Notes under the pieces: model-generated
Seen by the model: the letters and a program-made list of their open reading frames with translations, nothing else
What the model was told of the DNA's origin: nothing
Databases searched by the model: none
Shown here: positions 7,517 to 13,234 of the stretch, one piece after another
How the letters are laid out: each line of letters begins with the position of its first letter
Numbering within the stretch: position 1 is the stretch's first letter
DNA from: an uncultured Oscillibacter sp.
Lineage (GTDB): Bacteria; Bacillota; Clostridia; Oscillospirales; Oscillospiraceae
Direction: 5' to 3'
Length of the DNA stretch: 16,808 nt
NCBI GenBank assembly: GCA_937884915.1
Contig: CALAAN010000011.1
Coordinates: 1 to 16,808, forward strand
Program-made: the position numbers and the translations under genes

Positions 7517-7672
7517 CTACTTGACGCGAATCTCGAATAATTTCTTACAATTTCGACCCTTGCAGCGAACAAAAACGCCTGCGCACTTCGCGTCAGGCGC
7601 GAGGTACACAGGCATTTCATATCCACAAAAAGGGCACTTGAGCTTTACGCGCTCAGGCTTTTCCTTTTCCAT
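7517..7672 (-). CDS. Small zinc-ribbon protein (Com-like)
   Basis: A 51-residue protein starting MEKEKPERVKLKCPFCGYEM. Cysteines are at 13, 16, 30, 37 and 42 (CPFC, then AKC, then RCKGRNC), the layout of a small treble-clef or ribbon zinc site, and it ends KKLFEIRVK. Similar mini-proteins occur in phage late regions, and Mu Com is a known translational regulator of this general shape; a matching role here is only a suggestion. I chose ATG 7672 because AAGGAGG lies just before it, though only three bases separate GGAGG from the ATG. A longer frame starting at 7726 would add residues lying wholly inside the previous gene in another frame. It overlaps the end of the Gp15-type gene by 20 bases. 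Confidence 0.7.
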   Translation of the reverse strand: MEKEKPERVKLKCPFCGYEMPVYLAPDAKCAGVFVRCKGRNCKKLFEIRVK

Positions 7673-8129
7673 AAACCTCCTTGAAACGATCGGCAACATA
7701 CCTCTTGATCGCGGCGTCGCGCTCATTGAGAGTTAACTTATGATCGACCGCGCCGCGCTCAGGAATTGCGTACTTTGCACGCCGAGTCTCAAATTGCTTT
7801 TTCTGCTTGGCGCTCATGCCTTCCGTGCTACCGGTCCGGTAATAAACGCGCTGCTTGAAGGGTGTATCGTCAGGAAGCCCGAGCATCAGCTCACGGAAGG
7901 CCCACCAGTGGAGGTTCTCCTGCAAGAGGTCGATGCCGTAGGCCGCGCGGAACGAAGTATAAAGCGCGTCGGCGTCGATCTCAAAATCGTAGCTCCTGCG
8001 AGAGGGCTTAAGGCTTTGCTTGTCGGTCTCCTCCTTTTCATGGGGCTTGCCGAGACAGTAAAACCAGAGAGCTTGTTTGACCGCCTCGTCATACGGCTGC
8101 GGCCAGTTGTCACCGAAGAACGCCGTCAA
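7653..8129 (-). CDS. Gp15-type tail assembly chaperone partner, main part
   Basis: A 158-residue frame read from TTG 8129, resembling the phage Gp15 family: DEAVKQALWFYCLGK, then YDFEIDADALYTSFRAAYGIDL, LHWWAFRELMLGLPDD and RVYYRTGS. Family members normally begin with a segment like MNLL..LP..V.V.G..YPIN. That segment exists here in the neighbouring frame (8126-8221) and this frame is closed upstream by TGA at 8169-8171. Either the gene is broken or the protein starts at TTG 8129: GGAG lies about six bases upstream and the TTG overlaps the TGA of the upstream short frame (TTGA), which would allow coupled reinitiation. It follows the chaperone gene and precedes the tape measure gene, the usual place for the second tail chaperone, which helps fold tape measure and tube proteins during assembly. 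Confidence 0.8.
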   Translation of the reverse strand: MTAFFGDNWPQPYDEAVKQALWFYCLGKPHEKEETDKQSLKPSRRSYDFEIDADALYTSFRAAYGIDLLQENLHWWAFRELMLGLPDDTPFKQRVYYRTGSTEGMSAKQKKQFETRRAKYAIPERGAVDHKLTLNERDAAIKRYVADRFKEVYGKGKA

Positions 8130-8221
8130 GACGTTCTCCGGTGTAAGCTGGTCGTATTGATGGGGACCTCACGACCGCCGACTTTTACCGCGTACGGCAA
8201 CGGGGTCGTTAGGAGATTCAT
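8126..8221 (-). CDS. Separated N-terminal piece of the Gp15-type gene (31 codons)
   Basis: Short frame starting ATG 8221, reading MNLLTTPLPYAVKVGGREVP then INTTSLHRRTS and stopping at TGA 8126-8128. Its first 23 residues look like the normal start of Gp15 family proteins, and the rest looks like out-of-frame reading. The ATG overlaps the stop of the upstream chaperone gene (ATGA). The following Gp15-type frame is in the -1 position relative to this one, and the two frames are both open between 8129 and 8168. No classic slippery heptamer is visible; the only run is CCCC near 8163-8166. I read it as the 5' end of a frame-disrupted gene. Confidence 0.6.
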   Translation of the reverse strand: MNLLTTPLPYAVKVGGREVPINTTSLHRRTS

Positions 8222-8631
8222 GCACCGTGTCTCTTATGCTTTGCGCGGCGCTGCGCGCGGTTTACCGGCGTGATCGGGGGCTTAGACGCGTAGGACGCAG
8301 CCACACCGCGCATTGCGGTATTGATTTCGTCGGTGATGTACTTGAACACGTCGCAGGCGTCCCAGAAGGTATAGCCCTCCTTCATGCCGAGAATCTGATC
8401 GGACATGCCTTCGCCGAGAATCTCGTCGATTGCGTCCATCACAGAATCGCAAAGGTCATCGAGCGTGTGCTCCTTATTGTCGGAGTCCTTCGCGGCCTGA
8501 GACACGCGAAGCAGCTCCTTCGCGGCGTCCTGCACCTTCTTCTGAACCTCGTCGGTCAGCGGTACGGTGCACTTGATCTGATCGCAGAAGTTGAGCTCGA
8601 CCTGGCGAGCGGAAAACTGAAACATTGCCAT
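8218..8631 (-). CDS. Tail assembly chaperone (first of the pair)
   Basis: A 137-residue, acidic, helical protein: MAMFQFSARQVELNF, then QKKVQDAAKELLRVSQAAKD, DDLCDSVMDAIDEILGEGMSDQIL and YTFWDACDVFKYITDEINTAMRG. It ends in a basic tail (RAQRRAKHKRHGA). It lies directly between the major tail protein and the Gp15-type gene, the position of the lambda G-like chaperone in siphophages; sequence similarity to named families is modest, so the call rests partly on position. AAGGAGG sits nine bases before ATG 8631. The -1 frame is closed by TAA near the end of the gene, so a lambda-type -1 extension into the Gp15 frame would have to occur in its last few codons, which is unlikely. Confidence 0.7.
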   Translation of the reverse strand: MAMFQFSARQVELNFCDQIKCTVPLTDEVQKKVQDAAKELLRVSQAAKDSDNKEHTLDDLCDSVMDAIDEILGEGMSDQILGMKEGYTFWDACDVFKYITDEINTAMRGVAASYASKPPITPVNRAQRRAKHKRHGA

Positions 8632-8653
8632 TTGTCAAATCCTCCTTCGTAAA

Positions 8654-9163
8654 TTAGCCGCCCGTAGCTGCGGAGTAGGTGTACTCGCTCGGCGCGGCGT
8701 TGGCCTTCTTGACGTCAATGTCGATGCTGGCGCTCTCACCTGCGGAGCCGCTGCCATCGGAATTGACGATGATAGAAGCCTGGCCGGTCTCACCCTTGCC
8801 GTTCAGCAAGCAGAAGTAAACGTACTTGCGAATGACAGCGGAGCCGGTGCCATACATGATGCCATGGGAGAGGGCGAAGTCCTGGAAGTCGTCGCCGATA
8901 TAGCGGTCGCCAGAGACCTTGAAGGCGCGCTGGTTGCCGGTCTTCATGGTGGACTGGCCCGCGCGGATATAGGTCTTGTCCTGGGTGATCGGGTTGAGGT
9001 TTGCGTCGAGACCGGTCACGCCAAGCTGCGCGACGGCATAATCCGCGACTTCTGCGGAGCCGTTAGCGGAGCAGTCGATTGCGAGGACAAAGTCGTCATT
9101 GGTGACGAAGCCCTCAAAATCGGCGTTCGGCGTATAGGACGCCATCAGCTCGGAAAGTTTCAT
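8654..9163 (-). CDS. Major tail tube protein
   Basis: A 169-residue protein starting MKLSELMASYTPNADFEGF. It contains FVLAIDCS near residue 26, AVAQLGVTGLDANLNPITQDKTYIRAG, TMKTGNQRAFKVSGDRYIGDDFQDFALSHGIMYGTG, then YVYFCLLNGKGETGQASIIVNSDGSG and ends in AAPSEYTYSAATGG. This strand-rich layout and the ending are typical of Bacillota siphophage tube proteins, which polymerise as stacked hexamers around the tape measure. AAAGGAGAT precedes ATG 9163, a strong site for a highly made protein, even though its start overlaps the upstream stop by four bases (ATGA). Order terminator-tube-chaperone-tape measure supports the call. Confidence 0.85.
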   Translation of the reverse strand: MKLSELMASYTPNADFEGFVTNDDFVLAIDCSANGSAEVADYAVAQLGVTGLDANLNPITQDKTYIRAGQSTMKTGNQRAFKVSGDRYIGDDFQDFALSHGIMYGTGSAVIRKYVYFCLLNGKGETGQASIIVNSDGSGSAGESASIDIDVKKANAAPSEYTYSAATGG

Positions 9164-9594
9164 GCGGTACGATCTCCTTTCTGGAAATAAGTTAGTTTGA
9201 GTTGAAGCTGGTACCGCGCCGTACCGTGATCGTCAACGATAAACGGGTATGCGGTAGAGCTGATCTCGATTGAACGGACCGTGCGGCCCGTGCCGATGTC
9301 GGGGAATTGCCGGCGCTTACTCTTGCTTTCGAGCCAGGACGAAAGACCCTCATAGAAGGCCTGATTGTCCACGTTCTGCGCGATGTCATCGCTGTAAAAC
9401 TCGCGGCTCGATACGCAGAAGAGATATTGCCGAACGGAGCTGCCGTCGAGGTAGCGCTTGACGATCTCGGTGGTCGGCACGGTATCGACCGAATAGCTCT
9501 TCGCCTCCTCAGGCAGAAAATCCACGCTGAGCCGGCCATCGGCCAGTCCCTCATAGGTTTTCAACCAGGCGCGAACGCCGTCAATGATCGTCAT
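9160..9594 (-). CDS. Tail terminator-like minor capsid protein
   Basis: A 144-residue protein: MTIIDGVRAWLKTYEGL, then LSVDFLPEEAKSYSVDTVPTTEIVKRYLDG, QYLFCVSSREFYSDDIAQNVDNQAFYEGLSSWLESKSKRR and a final YQLQLKLTYFQ. Such proteins are annotated as minor capsid protein (Minor_capsid_3 type) in Bacillota phages and resemble tail terminators, which cap the tube and join it to the head. The call rests on these residues and on position immediately before the tube gene. AGGAGGT lies eight bases before ATG 9594. Four-base overlaps join it to both neighbours. Confidence 0.7.
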   Translation of the reverse strand: MTIIDGVRAWLKTYEGLADGRLSVDFLPEEAKSYSVDTVPTTEIVKRYLDGSSVRQYLFCVSSREFYSDDIAQNVDNQAFYEGLSSWLESKSKRRQFPDIGTGRTVRSIEISSTAYPFIVDDHGTARYQLQLKLTYFQKGDRTA

Positions 9595-9995
9595 TTTGCT
9601 CTACCTCCTACATAAGCAGCGAAGTCTCTTTTGAGATCGCCCCCGCGGTCCGCAAGCATACGCTTATCCCATTCTTTACCTCGCATCGGCGCGCCGTGGT
9701 AGTTAAGCGCACGGCCTGAATAGCTCTTTGGCGCGCGGCCTACCATGACGAGGCCGACATAAACATAATGGGCGTACGGCCCTGGATAGGTGACTTTGCT
9801 GCCGTCAGGGGCGATCTGCTTTTGATTCTTCAAATGCGCTCCTGCGCCCGCGCTCATGGGAACGTATGGGTCGCAGTATTTCGCGACCGAGGTCGCGAGG
9901 TACTTTCGCGCCTTGTTATCGCTGCCGAGACCGTGCTTAGCAAGAATCTTACTCGGCGTGATATTGACGCTTTTGATCTTAATTCCGAAGCTCAT
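9591..9995 (-). CDS. Minor capsid / neck protein (Minor_capsid_2 type)
   Basis: A 134-residue basic protein: KARKYLATSVAKYCDPYVPMSAGAHLK-like segment (residues 29-55), IAPDGSKVTYPGPYAHYVYVG, RAPKSYSGRALNYHGAPMRGKEWDKRMLADRGGDLKRDFAAYV. The 'PYAHYVYVG ... GAP ... WDKRM' pattern is common to the HK97-gp10-like and minor capsid 2 neck proteins that sit between connector and terminator genes. It likely takes part in head-tail joining. The start at ATG 9995 overlaps the previous stop by four bases. No strong ribosome binding site is visible, so coupled translation is likely. Confidence 0.7.
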   Translation of the reverse strand: MSFGIKIKSVNITPSKILAKHGLGSDNKARKYLATSVAKYCDPYVPMSAGAGAHLKNQKQIAPDGSKVTYPGPYAHYVYVGLVMVGRAPKSYSGRALNYHGAPMRGKEWDKRMLADRGGDLKRDFAAYVGGRAK

Positions 9996-10339
9996 ACGCC
10001 GCTCACCGCCACATGCGGAAGAGTTCCGCGTCGGTTGTCGGCGACTGCGGTGATTTGAAAATAGGTCGAGCCTTTGAGGTCTGCCGGCTTGAGTACCCCT
10101 GAAATTTCCCCCTTGACCAGGTAGTCAAGTTTTTCAGGCAAGCAAGACGGGAGAACAGCCTCGGGGATTCGGACCTTATAAACGTTGACCGCTTTCGCGC
10201 CGTCAGCCGTGACCGCCGTTTCTGTCTTCGCATACCAACTGACGCCCTGAATGGGGTAGCAGACATACGAATCAGAATCGGCGGTCTTGACATGGTGAAC
10301 GAGCGTCACGAGCTCGGTACAGGCGAGGAAGTCTTTCAT
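9992..10339 (-). CDS. Putative head closure protein
   Basis: A 115-residue protein: MKDFLACTELVTLVHHV, DSYVCYPIQGVSWYAKTETAVTADGAKAVNVYKVRIPEA, LDYLVKGEISG, STYFQITAVADNRRGTLPHVAVSGV. The 'YKVRIP ... VKGEI ... FQITAVADNRRG..PH' arrangement is seen in small phage proteins located between the connector and neck genes, where a head closure (stopper) protein is expected. The role is assigned from position and fold-like pattern only. GGGAGGGG lies about six bases before ATG 10339, and the start overlaps the previous stop (ATGA). Confidence 0.6.
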   Translation of the reverse strand: MKDFLACTELVTLVHHVKTADSDSYVCYPIQGVSWYAKTETAVTADGAKAVNVYKVRIPEAVLPSCLPEKLDYLVKGEISGVLKPADLKGSTYFQITAVADNRRGTLPHVAVSGV

Positions 10340-10728
10340 CGGCGGCCCCTCCCGCGGAACAGGAGGCCCGTAGGCGCGAGGTAGAGCCGAATCGCATTGC
10401 TTAATCGGCCCTGCGCCGTTCCTGCGTTCTTTGACGCGCCGGCGCTCGAGGCGCTGCCCGTCGCATAGGTTCGCGAGATGCCGTCGTTCGTCTCGGACGA
10501 AACAGGACCGCCGGACTCCTCGATATTTGCCTGGTCGGCATACGCGCAGACAGCCGACATAACCGCTGCGCGTACGGACTCCGCCAGACAGGCCCAGCGC
10601 GCGCTGAGCCTATACTCGGTCATGGCGTCCGCAAAGAGGAACGCCTGAGAGGCGAGCCGGTTGAAGGTATCTTCATCCAGCTCGCCGCCGTAAGTGGTCT
10701 TATACCACTCGTAGCTGACAACGACCAC
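10336..10728 (-). CDS. Head-tail connector (gp6/gp15-like adaptor)
   Basis: A 130-residue protein beginning VSYEWYKTTYGGELDEDTF at residue 4. The helical part (FNRLASQAFLFADAMTEYRL, AVMSAVCAYADQANIEE, SNAIRLYLAPTGLLFRG) follows the usual head-tail connector pattern, in which alpha-helices form a ring below the portal. It is the first gene after the capsid gene, the normal place for it. The start is GTG 10728: an in-frame TAA is directly upstream (10729-10731), so no longer start is possible. AAGGAAGG, partly within the capsid stop codon, lies about eleven bases away. Confidence 0.7.
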   Translation of the reverse strand: MVVVSYEWYKTTYGGELDEDTFNRLASQAFLFADAMTEYRLSARWACLAESVRAAVMSAVCAYADQANIEESGGPVSSETNDGISRTYATGSASSAGASKNAGTAQGRLSNAIRLYLAPTGLLFRGRGRR

Positions 10729-10745
10729 TTACCGCACCGCCTTCC

Positions 10746-11789
10746 TTACTGCAGCTTGGCCGTGGCGATGAACAGGCCTGCGGGATTCGGCAGAACGGGC
10801 ACGAACAGGCCAGACGCCTTAGACCAAACGGCCGTGGGGTCGGGTTCGGTCCACTGGGTCAGGGTGATAAACTGCTCGGCGCTCTTCGCGGTCCAAGGGC
10901 CGAGCTGCTCCTCTTCGGGAGTCACGCCCCACAGACCGACGCCGAAGTTCTGCAGGCCGTTGTAAGAAGCCAGGAAGGAGACCTTGCTCTTACCCCAGAA
11001 GCGCTGAGTCGTCAGCTTGCCGTCTTTGCCCTCGACGTTGTAGCGCAGGTCGTTCGTACGAATCTCGGTAATACCGAAGAGCTCGTTAAACAGACCGACG
11101 AGCTGCGTACGGGAGACCATAGCGCCAGCGCCGGCACCGCCATAAATGGCCTTGGAGATCCCCTCGTTGGTCAGCATCTTAGAGAGTACGGAACCGGACA
11201 GGACCATACCGGTGACGGTGAAGCCCTTATCACGAGCGGTCTCGACGACTTCTTCGATCTGTGCGAGAACGTTCTTGTCAGGCGTGGAAACGTCAATGTC
11301 GAAGCCGGTGTTACCGTTCGGCACGCCGAAGTCAACAGAGAAGTTCAGGCCGTTCTCCTTGACGGTCATCTTGCCGGTAGACAAGACTTCCATCTTAGCG
11401 ACCTCAGAACGGCAGCGCACGCTTTCGGCCAGGCGAGCCCAGTCGTCGTAAACGTAGGTAATCAGGGCGCTGTCGTTGAAGGCGCCGTTTTCGAGTACCT
11501 GACGCAGGGACTCGGTCTGGTTGATCTTCTCCTTGATGAAGAGCTTTTCAACCGTCACGCGCTCCAGCGCGGGGCGAGAACCAATATGCGCCTCGGTATC
11601 GAGACCGTGAATCAGGGCCATGGTGGGAAGCTGGGAGCCGGCAGCAAGGCGCAGATACTCAGCTTTGAAATTCTGGGTCTTCTGGTCGGGGAAGATCGCG
11701 TCACCCAGGTAGTTCGCGCGGGGCATCAGGAAGTTCTGGCTGAAGTCAAGCTGTTCAGCCTGGGACAGCATTCTCAGAATATCGGGCAT
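10746..11789 (-). CDS. Major capsid protein (lambda E-like)
   Basis: A 347-residue protein of the phage capsid E family. Residues 1-60 (LSQAEQLDFSQNFLMPRANYLGDAIFPDQK) begin the fold, followed by IGSRPALERVTVEKLFIKEKINQTESLRQ, a central DKGFTVTGMVLSGSVLSKMLTNEGI and GLFNELFGITEIRTNDLRY, then a C-terminal ITLTQWTEPDPTAVWSKASGLFVPVLPNPAGLFIA. That last tryptophan-rich segment, with 'EPDP', is typical of this family, which builds the icosahedral shell on the scaffold. AAGGAGG is nine bases before ATG 11789, one of the strongest sites in the window. The lambda E-like gene follows a decoration-type gene as in lambda. Confidence 0.9.
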   Translation of the reverse strand: MPDILRMLSQAEQLDFSQNFLMPRANYLGDAIFPDQKTQNFKAEYLRLAAGSQLPTMALIHGLDTEAHIGSRPALERVTVEKLFIKEKINQTESLRQVLENGAFNDSALITYVYDDWARLAESVRCRSEVAKMEVLSTGKMTVKENGLNFSVDFGVPNGNTGFDIDVSTPDKNVLAQIEEVVETARDKGFTVTGMVLSGSVLSKMLTNEGISKAIYGGAGAGAMVSRTQLVGLFNELFGITEIRTNDLRYNVEGKDGKLTTQRFWGKSKVSFLASYNGLQNFGVGLWGVTPEEEQLGPWTAKSAEQFITLTQWTEPDPTAVWSKASGLFVPVLPNPAGLFIATAKLQ

Positions 11790-11811
11790 GTGTTATATCC
11801 TCCTTACTTAG

Positions 11812-12360
11812 TTAGGCCTCGAAGACGGGGTAGACCTTGACGTCCGCGCCCGCGATCGTAACCGTGTCAACGGCGTCGCCGCCAGAGCTCAGGGCCCAGC
11901 CAATCTGAGACTTAGAGCTCTTCGTCAGCGGATAGCTCTTAGAGAGCTGGACGATCTCGCCGTCAGCGTACATAGTTGCATCGACGGGAACGTCACCCGT
12001 GCCGCCGTCCTTCTCGTAGGTGACGGAGTAGCCGCGGACGGTCGCGTTCGCGCCGACGAAAACGATGTTCTTGAGCGCGGTCTGCGCAGCGCTTGCGGCG
12101 TTCACGCGGTCGCTGATCACGCGGCCTGCGACCATGACAGAGCCGATCGCATCGCCATCGGTGACGTCGACGTCCTGGAACACGATGCCGGTTGCAGCGC
12201 TCGTATTCGCGGGGAACACGGTGCCAGCAAACACGGTCTTGCGATCGCCGTCAGTCTGGCCCATGCTCTGAGGAATCTGCGCGGTCTTGGTGACGAGACC
12301 GACTTCGCTATCCAGGAAATTAGGAGTCGCGGTGCCGATCTCAGTTTTCAGAATAGACAT
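11812..12360 (-). CDS. Head decoration-type protein with C-terminal repeat-like domain
   Basis: A 182-residue protein. Residues 1-100 (FLDSEVGLVTKTAQIP, VFAGTVFPANTSAATGIVFQDVDVTDGDAIGSVMVAGRVISDRV) look like phage head decoration or stabilising proteins encoded next to lambda-E-type capsids. Residues 111-182 (YSVTYEKDGGTGDVPVD, YADGEIVQL, SKSQIGWALSSGGDA, VKVYPVF) look like a separate beta domain of the InlB B-repeat or Flg_new sort found on bacterial surface proteins. Together they suggest a capsid surface protein with an exposed adhesion-like domain. Family assignment is by eye. AAGGAGG, which uses the scaffold stop codon, is nine bases before ATG 12360. Confidence 0.65.
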   Translation of the reverse strand: MSILKTEIGTATPNFLDSEVGLVTKTAQIPQSMGQTDGDRKTVFAGTVFPANTSAATGIVFQDVDVTDGDAIGSVMVAGRVISDRVNAASAAQTALKNIVFVGANATVRGYSVTYEKDGGTGDVPVDATMYADGEIVQLSKSYPLTKSSKSQIGWALSSGGDAVDTVTIAGADVKVYPVFEA

Positions 12361-12374
12361 GAATGGAATCCTCC

Positions 12375-12980
12375 TTATTTAGTGTTGGTGTTCTCTGCTG
12401 TGGTAGAAGCAGGAGCGAATCTCGCACTCGCAGCACGCGCGGCCTGCGCAGCTCTGCTCAGGACTGTCGGGTTACCGTTTCCAGTCGGGTTTGCGAAGCT
12501 GGGGTCAGGCTTTTCGGCACGGAAAGAATCAGGGTCTTTCTCGCGCATGGCTTTGATACGATCATCAAAGCCGACGAGCTTGCCGTCTTTCAGCTCGCAG
12601 CGAGTAGCCATGAAGTCAGCGCAAGCCGCGGCTTTCGCGCCCTTGGAGGTAAACTCGATCTTGCCGTCATTGAAGGCGGTCTCAAGGGCGTCCGCATAAT
12701 CGCGATCGGCGATCTGCTTTTGATATTTGGCGGTCTCGTCGTTGTACTTCGTCTGCAGGTCGGTGAGCTGCTGCTTGACCTTCTCAGCATCTTCCGCGCC
12801 GGCTTTCAGGGTCTCGAGGTCCTTGTCACGGTCGGTGAGCTGCTGCTGCAGGGTGGCCGTCTCGGCTTTCGCGTCTTCGGCTGCCTTCTTGTGCTTTTCA
12901 ATGTCGCGACCATTGATTGCAAGCACTTTGTCGGCCTGCTCGTCTGTCAGGCCCAGAGCGGTGAGTTCGTCCTTTTTCAT
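12375..12980 (-). CDS. Capsid scaffolding protein (GP20 family)
   Basis: A 201-residue protein starting MKKDELTALGLTDEQADKVLAINGRDIEKHK, the usual start of the phage minor structural protein GP20 (scaffold) family. Residues about 25-95 are a charged coiled coil (heptads such as LQQQLTDRDKDLETLKAGAEDAEKV). The C-terminal part has the EKPDPSFANPTGNGN region followed by a basic, alanine-rich stretch (LSRAAQAARAASARFA) that probably contacts the capsid. Start ATG 12980 is chosen because AAAGGA lies about eight bases upstream. A longer frame from 13178 would run through the structured region and does not look like protein. Scaffolds direct capsid assembly and leave the shell afterwards. Confidence 0.88.
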   Translation of the reverse strand: MKKDELTALGLTDEQADKVLAINGRDIEKHKKAAEDAKAETATLQQQLTDRDKDLETLKAGAEDAEKVKQQLTDLQTKYNDETAKYQKQIADRDYADALETAFNDGKIEFTSKGAKAAACADFMATRCELKDGKLVGFDDRIKAMREKDPDSFRAEKPDPSFANPTGNGNPTVLSRAAQAARAASARFAPASTTAENTNTK

Positions 12981-13034
12981 ACTGTTTCCTTTCTTTGCGG
13001 TTAGGCTTTTTAGGTCGTTGCCGTGACCTGCCGC

Positions 13035-13056
13035 CCCGTCCTCATAGGCTGACGGG
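13035..13056 (-). repeat. Small inverted repeat before the scaffold gene
   Basis: CCCGTC and GACGGG form a six-base perfect stem around a ten-base loop. It is about 55 bases before the scaffold start. No U tract follows, so it is not a terminator. Marginal by itself. Confidence 0.4.
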
Positions 13057-13066
13057 TAGCCGATAT

Positions 13067-13110
13067 TGCGCGAGCTGCAGGAGTCGAACCTGCGTTGACC
13101 ACGGCTCGCA
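13067..13110 (-). ncRNA. tRNA-like minihelix (acceptor stem plus T arm only)
   Basis: On the minus strand, GCGAGC (13109-13104) pairs with GCTCGC (13075-13070). The inner hairpin is GCAGG-TTCGACT-CCTGC (13093-13077), an ideal T arm with the TTCGACT loop. A 10-base linker replaces the D arm, anticodon arm and variable loop. No CCA follows (the next bases are GCAAT). It is too short to be a normal tRNA. It may be a deleted tRNA remnant or a tRNA-like RNA element; acceptor plus T arm is the minimal RNase P substrate form. Confidence 0.5.
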
Positions 13111-13157
13111 TATAAAAGGAAGTCATACGGAGCTCCACGATTGTCCGTATGACTTCC
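13111..13157 (-). terminator. Fourteen-base perfect hairpin with U-rich tail, possible attenuator
   Basis: Minus-strand stem GGAAGTCATACGGA (13157-13144), loop of 12 bases, then TCCGTATGACTTCC (13131-13118), a perfect 14-bp inverted repeat, followed by TTTTATA. This has the layout of an intrinsic terminator, though its loop is large and the T run is short. Genes downstream (scaffold, capsid) have no promoter visible to me, so full termination seems unlikely and partial attenuation or mRNA end protection is an alternative. Confidence 0.55.
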
Positions 13158-13170
13158 AAATGTTAGGAGT

Positions 13171-13227
13171 ATAAACACCAGGGCCCCAGGCAGAAAACTC
13201 GATACGGGCCGCCTGGGGCTTGTTTAT
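13171..13227 (-). repeat. Two-part hairpin after minor capsid protein 2
   Basis: Outer arms ATAAACA and TGTTTAT pair over seven bases (13227-13221 with 13177-13171). The inner arms GCCCCAGGC and GCCTGGGGC pair over nine bases (13219-13211 with 13191-13183). The arms are separated by one base on one side and five (CCTGG) on the other, and the loop is 19 bases. The structure begins seven bases after the minor capsid protein 2 stop codon. No U tract follows immediately. It could protect the 3' end of the upstream message. Confidence 0.6.
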
Positions 13228-13234
13228 GAGAGTT

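Larger units (their letters stand above)
12981..13234 (-). other. Structured intergenic region between minor capsid protein 2 and scaffold
   Basis: The only stretch of about 250 bases without a gene in the window. On the minus strand it holds, in order, an extended hairpin (13171-13227), a 14-bp perfect hairpin followed by TTTTAT (13111-13157), a tRNA-like minihelix (13067-13110), a 6-bp hairpin with a 10-base loop (13035-13056) and the scaffold ribosome binding site (about 12988-12993). I see no convincing promoter. It separates low-copy head genes from the scaffold, decoration and capsid genes needed in large amounts, so a role in transcript processing, attenuation or stability is plausible. 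Confidence 0.6.

Noticed and set aside
7674..7726. Longer start of the zinc-ribbon gene at 7726
   Set aside because: The added residues lie inside the Gp15-type coding sequence in another frame, and the AAGGAGG site favours ATG 7672.
8158..8171. Programmed -1 frameshift at the CCCC run of the Gp15-type gene
   Set aside because: There is no X-XXY-YYZ slippery heptamer in frame and no convincing downstream pseudoknot. The family-typical residues after PIN are absent from both frames, which points to a deletion.
13067..13110. Phage attachment site (tRNA 3' end)
   Set aside because: Attachment sites normally lie beside an integrase, and this lies inside the head operon with no integrase in the window. 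A stem with its own 5' partner is also present, so a tRNA-like element fits better.
12981..13178. N-terminal extension of the scaffold protein by 66 residues
   Set aside because: The extension translates the tRNA-like element and hairpins, is rich in Ser, Arg and Gly, and is not family-like. ATG 12980 has its own AAAGGA site and gives the usual GP20 start.
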